A DNA stretch of 64,000 nt from contig NZ_CP044232.1 of the NCBI RefSeq assembly GCF_008727775.1, forward strand, positions 1,860,001 through 1,924,000. Reading direction: 5' to 3'. This DNA is from Microbacterium lushaniae. Its GTDB lineage: Bacteria; Actinomycetota; Actinomycetes; Actinomycetales; Microbacteriaceae. Positions 62,519-64,000 of this stretch are shown one piece after another. The notes beneath the pieces are model-generated. The model saw only the letters and a program-made list of their open reading frames with translations. It was not told the DNA's origin and did not search any database. Position 1 is the stretch's first letter. Each line of letters starts with the position of its first letter. The position numbers and the translations under genes were made by a program.

Positions 62519-63511
62519 TCAGTCGGTGCGCGGCTTCCTGCTGCCCCTGCTGCGCGGGATGGGCAGTTCCTGGGAGTCGCTCACGATCTGCGGGTGATGC
62601 CGCGTGAGCTGGATGACGCCCCACATCGCCACGGCGCCGGCGACGGCGAATCCGACCAGCGCCCAGACGGGAGCGGTCGAGGCCTCGCCGAGCACGAGCA
62701 GTCCGATGAGCACCGCCACGAGAGGGTCGATGACCGTGAGGCCGGCGATGACGAGGTCGGGAGGGCCCACCGAATAGGCCGTCTGCACGAAGTACGCCCC
62801 GACGGCGACGGCGGCCAGGAGGGCCACGACGCACAGCAGCGTGAGCCACTCGAAGTCGCCACTCTGGATGCGGCTGATCACGACCTTGGCAAGGGTGGCG
62901 ACGAAGCCGTAGATGACGCCGGCCGCGGTGATGTAGAACAGCGCGCGCATCCGCTTGCGCAACCACACCCACAGCACCGCGAAGACCACGATCACCACGG
63001 CGAGGATCGCGAGGATGATGAACAGCTCGCTGGTGCCGACCTCGTGCTCGGTGGCGAAGAAGGCCGCGATCGTGACGAAGATCAGGATGCCGCCGATGCA
63101 CGCGCCGATCGCGATGATCGATTGCCGCGTCGGCTTATGCCCTGACAGGCGAGCGTTCAGCAGCGTCGTGACGACCAGCGCCACCGCCCCCAGCGGCTGC
63201 ACGAGGATCAGCGGAGCCACCGAGAGCGCACCCAGCTGACACGCGATCGCGAGCGCCAGCATGACGGTGCCCACGACCCATGACGGGCGACTCAGGAGCG
63301 CGAGCAGCTGCCCGCCGTTCAGGCCGGAGGTTCCCGCCTTGCCGGAGAGCCGCTCCACCTTCGCGACACCGCGGTGCTGGTACTGCGCACCGAACGACAT
63401 GAACACCGCACCCAGCAACGCCAAGGGGATCCCCAGCAGGATCCCGGGGTCGCGGAAGATGCCGACGAGTTCGTCGGTGACATCCCCCAGCGAGAGGTCG
63501 ACGCCAATCAC
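62519..63511 (-). CDS. DMT-superfamily transporter (NIPA-like)
   Basis: A 330-aa membrane protein with about ten helices arranged as two five-helix repeats. SWVVGTVMLALAIACQLGAL and APLILVQPLGAVALVVTTLL in the first half, and DLVIAGLTVIDPLVAVLIGL in the second, are typical of DMT/EamA or NIPA-type members. The substrate is unknown. The start is GTG at 63511. Confidence 0.82.
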   Translation of the reverse strand: MIGVDLSLGDVTDELVGIFRDPGILLGIPLALLGAVFMSFGAQYQHRGVAKVERLSGKAGTSGLNGGQLLALLSRPSWVVGTVMLALAIACQLGALSVAPLILVQPLGAVALVVTTLLNARLSGHKPTRQSIIAIGACIGGILIFVTIAAFFATEHEVGTSELFIILAILAVVIVVFAVLWVWLRKRMRALFYITAAGVIYGFVATLAKVVISRIQSGDFEWLTLLCVVALLAAVAVGAYFVQTAYSVGPPDLVIAGLTVIDPLVAVLIGLLVLGEASTAPVWALVGFAVAGAVAMWGVIQLTRHHPQIVSDSQELPIPRSRGSRKPRTD

Positions 63512-63541
63512 CCCTCGACACTATCCGCCCAAGCCGCTCGA

Positions 63542-63547
63542 TAGGCT
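63542..63547 (+). promoter_or_regulatory. -10 box for def, leaderless
   Basis: TAGGCT is separated by 6 nt from the GTG at 63554. Confidence 0.6.
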
Positions 63548-63553
63548 CAAGGC

Positions 63554-64000
63554 GTGGCTGTTCTCCCGATTCGCATCATGGGCGATCCCGTCCTGCACGC
63601 CCCCGCCGACCCCGTCACCGAGATCACCGACGACATCCGCCGGCTCGTCGCCGACATGTTCGAGACGATGGATGCTGCGCCCGGCGTGGGCCTCGCCGCT
63701 CCCCAAGTGGGCGTCGGATTGCGGCTGTACGTGTACAGCTACACCGACGACGACGGTGCCCCCTGGCGGGGTGTGATCATCAACCCGGACCTGTGGATGC
63801 GTCCGCTGGAGCCCGGCGTCCCCGATCCCGACGACGAGTCGGAGGGGTGCCTGTCGTTCCCCGGCGAGCGGTTCCCGCTCCGTCGCTCGGAAGAGGTCGT
63901 GGTCACCGGAACCGACCTCGACGGAGAGGCCGTGCGCATCCAGGTGTCGGGGTGGCGCGCACGGATCATGCAGCACGAATTCGATCACCTCGACGGCGTT
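63554..64000 (+). CDS. def: Peptide deformylase (3' end beyond the window)
   Basis: The first 149 residues of a metalloenzyme that removes the formyl group from new proteins. All three motifs are present: GVGLAAPQVG, EGCLSFPGE with the metal-binding Cys, and QHEFDHLDGV with the HExxH. The reading frame runs off the end without a stop; only the C-terminal tail is missing. The GTG start lies 6 nt after TAGGCT. Confidence 0.95.
   Translation, partial: MAVLPIRIMGDPVLHAPADPVTEITDDIRRLVADMFETMDAAPGVGLAAPQVGVGLRLYVYSYTDDDGAPWRGVIINPDLWMRPLEPGVPDPDDESEGCLSFPGERFPLRRSEEVVVTGTDLDGEAVRIQVSGWRARIMQHEFDHLDGV

Overview
The window is high-GC, densely coded DNA from an actinobacterium, most likely Microbacterium or another Microbacteriaceae. 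Supporting signs are the actinobacterial gene order around sucB, DUF4191, an RDD protein and glnA; a FasR-type regulator heading fabD-fabH-acpP-fabF; a homodimeric aceE; polyphosphate glucokinase; DUF3145; many GTG starts; and many leaderless promoters (TANNNT 6-7 nt before the start codon).

Layout. 1-1564: the end of an ATP-grasp gene, then about 1.2 kb of repeats containing five copies of an ~82-bp element with inverted ends. 1565-15687: housekeeping genes (F420-ligase-like protein, the principal sigma factor, PAC2 protein, leucyl aminopeptidase, lipoamide dehydrogenase, 2-oxoacid dehydrogenase E2, a pseudokinase-like membrane protein, DUF4191, RDD protein, glutamine synthetase I behind a GlnR-type box, a GNAT acetyltransferase and a membrane methyltransferase). 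15688-33265: an accessory catabolic block. 33213-38838: TIGR01777 protein, glnE, glnA2 and a small conserved protein. 38932-49827: polyphosphate glucokinase, RNase P RNA, a PolA-like polymerase, RNase H, a zinc-ribbon protein, a dNTPase, tRNA-Val, a small regulator with a membrane protein, and aceE. 48607-53481: fatty acid synthesis operon. 53569-59528: DUF3145, DUF1269, a P-type ATPase, Hsp20 and a putative iron-dependent oxygenase. 59732-64000: a DUF262/DUF1524 protein, a second cluster of three ~82-bp elements, a CAU-anticodon tRNA, a DMT-type transporter and a partial peptide deformylase.

The most interesting region is 16.1-33.3 kb, which lies between glnA and glnE-glnA2, genes that are near neighbours in Mycobacterium. 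It encodes a two-component flavin monooxygenase system (an LLM-family monooxygenase, frameshifted here, plus two flavin reductases), two short-chain dehydrogenases, a zinc alcohol dehydrogenase, a PaaK-like CoA ligase, an ACMSD-type amidohydrolase, a peptide/nickel-type ABC importer, a UGSC-family CxxC protein with an unrecognised partner, a small NifU-like CGDC protein and an IclR regulator. A 15-bp inverted repeat, TTCCG-N5-CGGAA, occurs twice in the divergent promoter region and once before the monooxygenase, with weaker copies before two other transcription units. I infer one IclR-controlled regulon for uptake and oxidative breakdown of an organic substrate that the sequence does not identify.

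No transposase, integrase, CRISPR array, rRNA gene or replication origin was seen. Assignments rest on motif and family recognition by eye; no database search was run.
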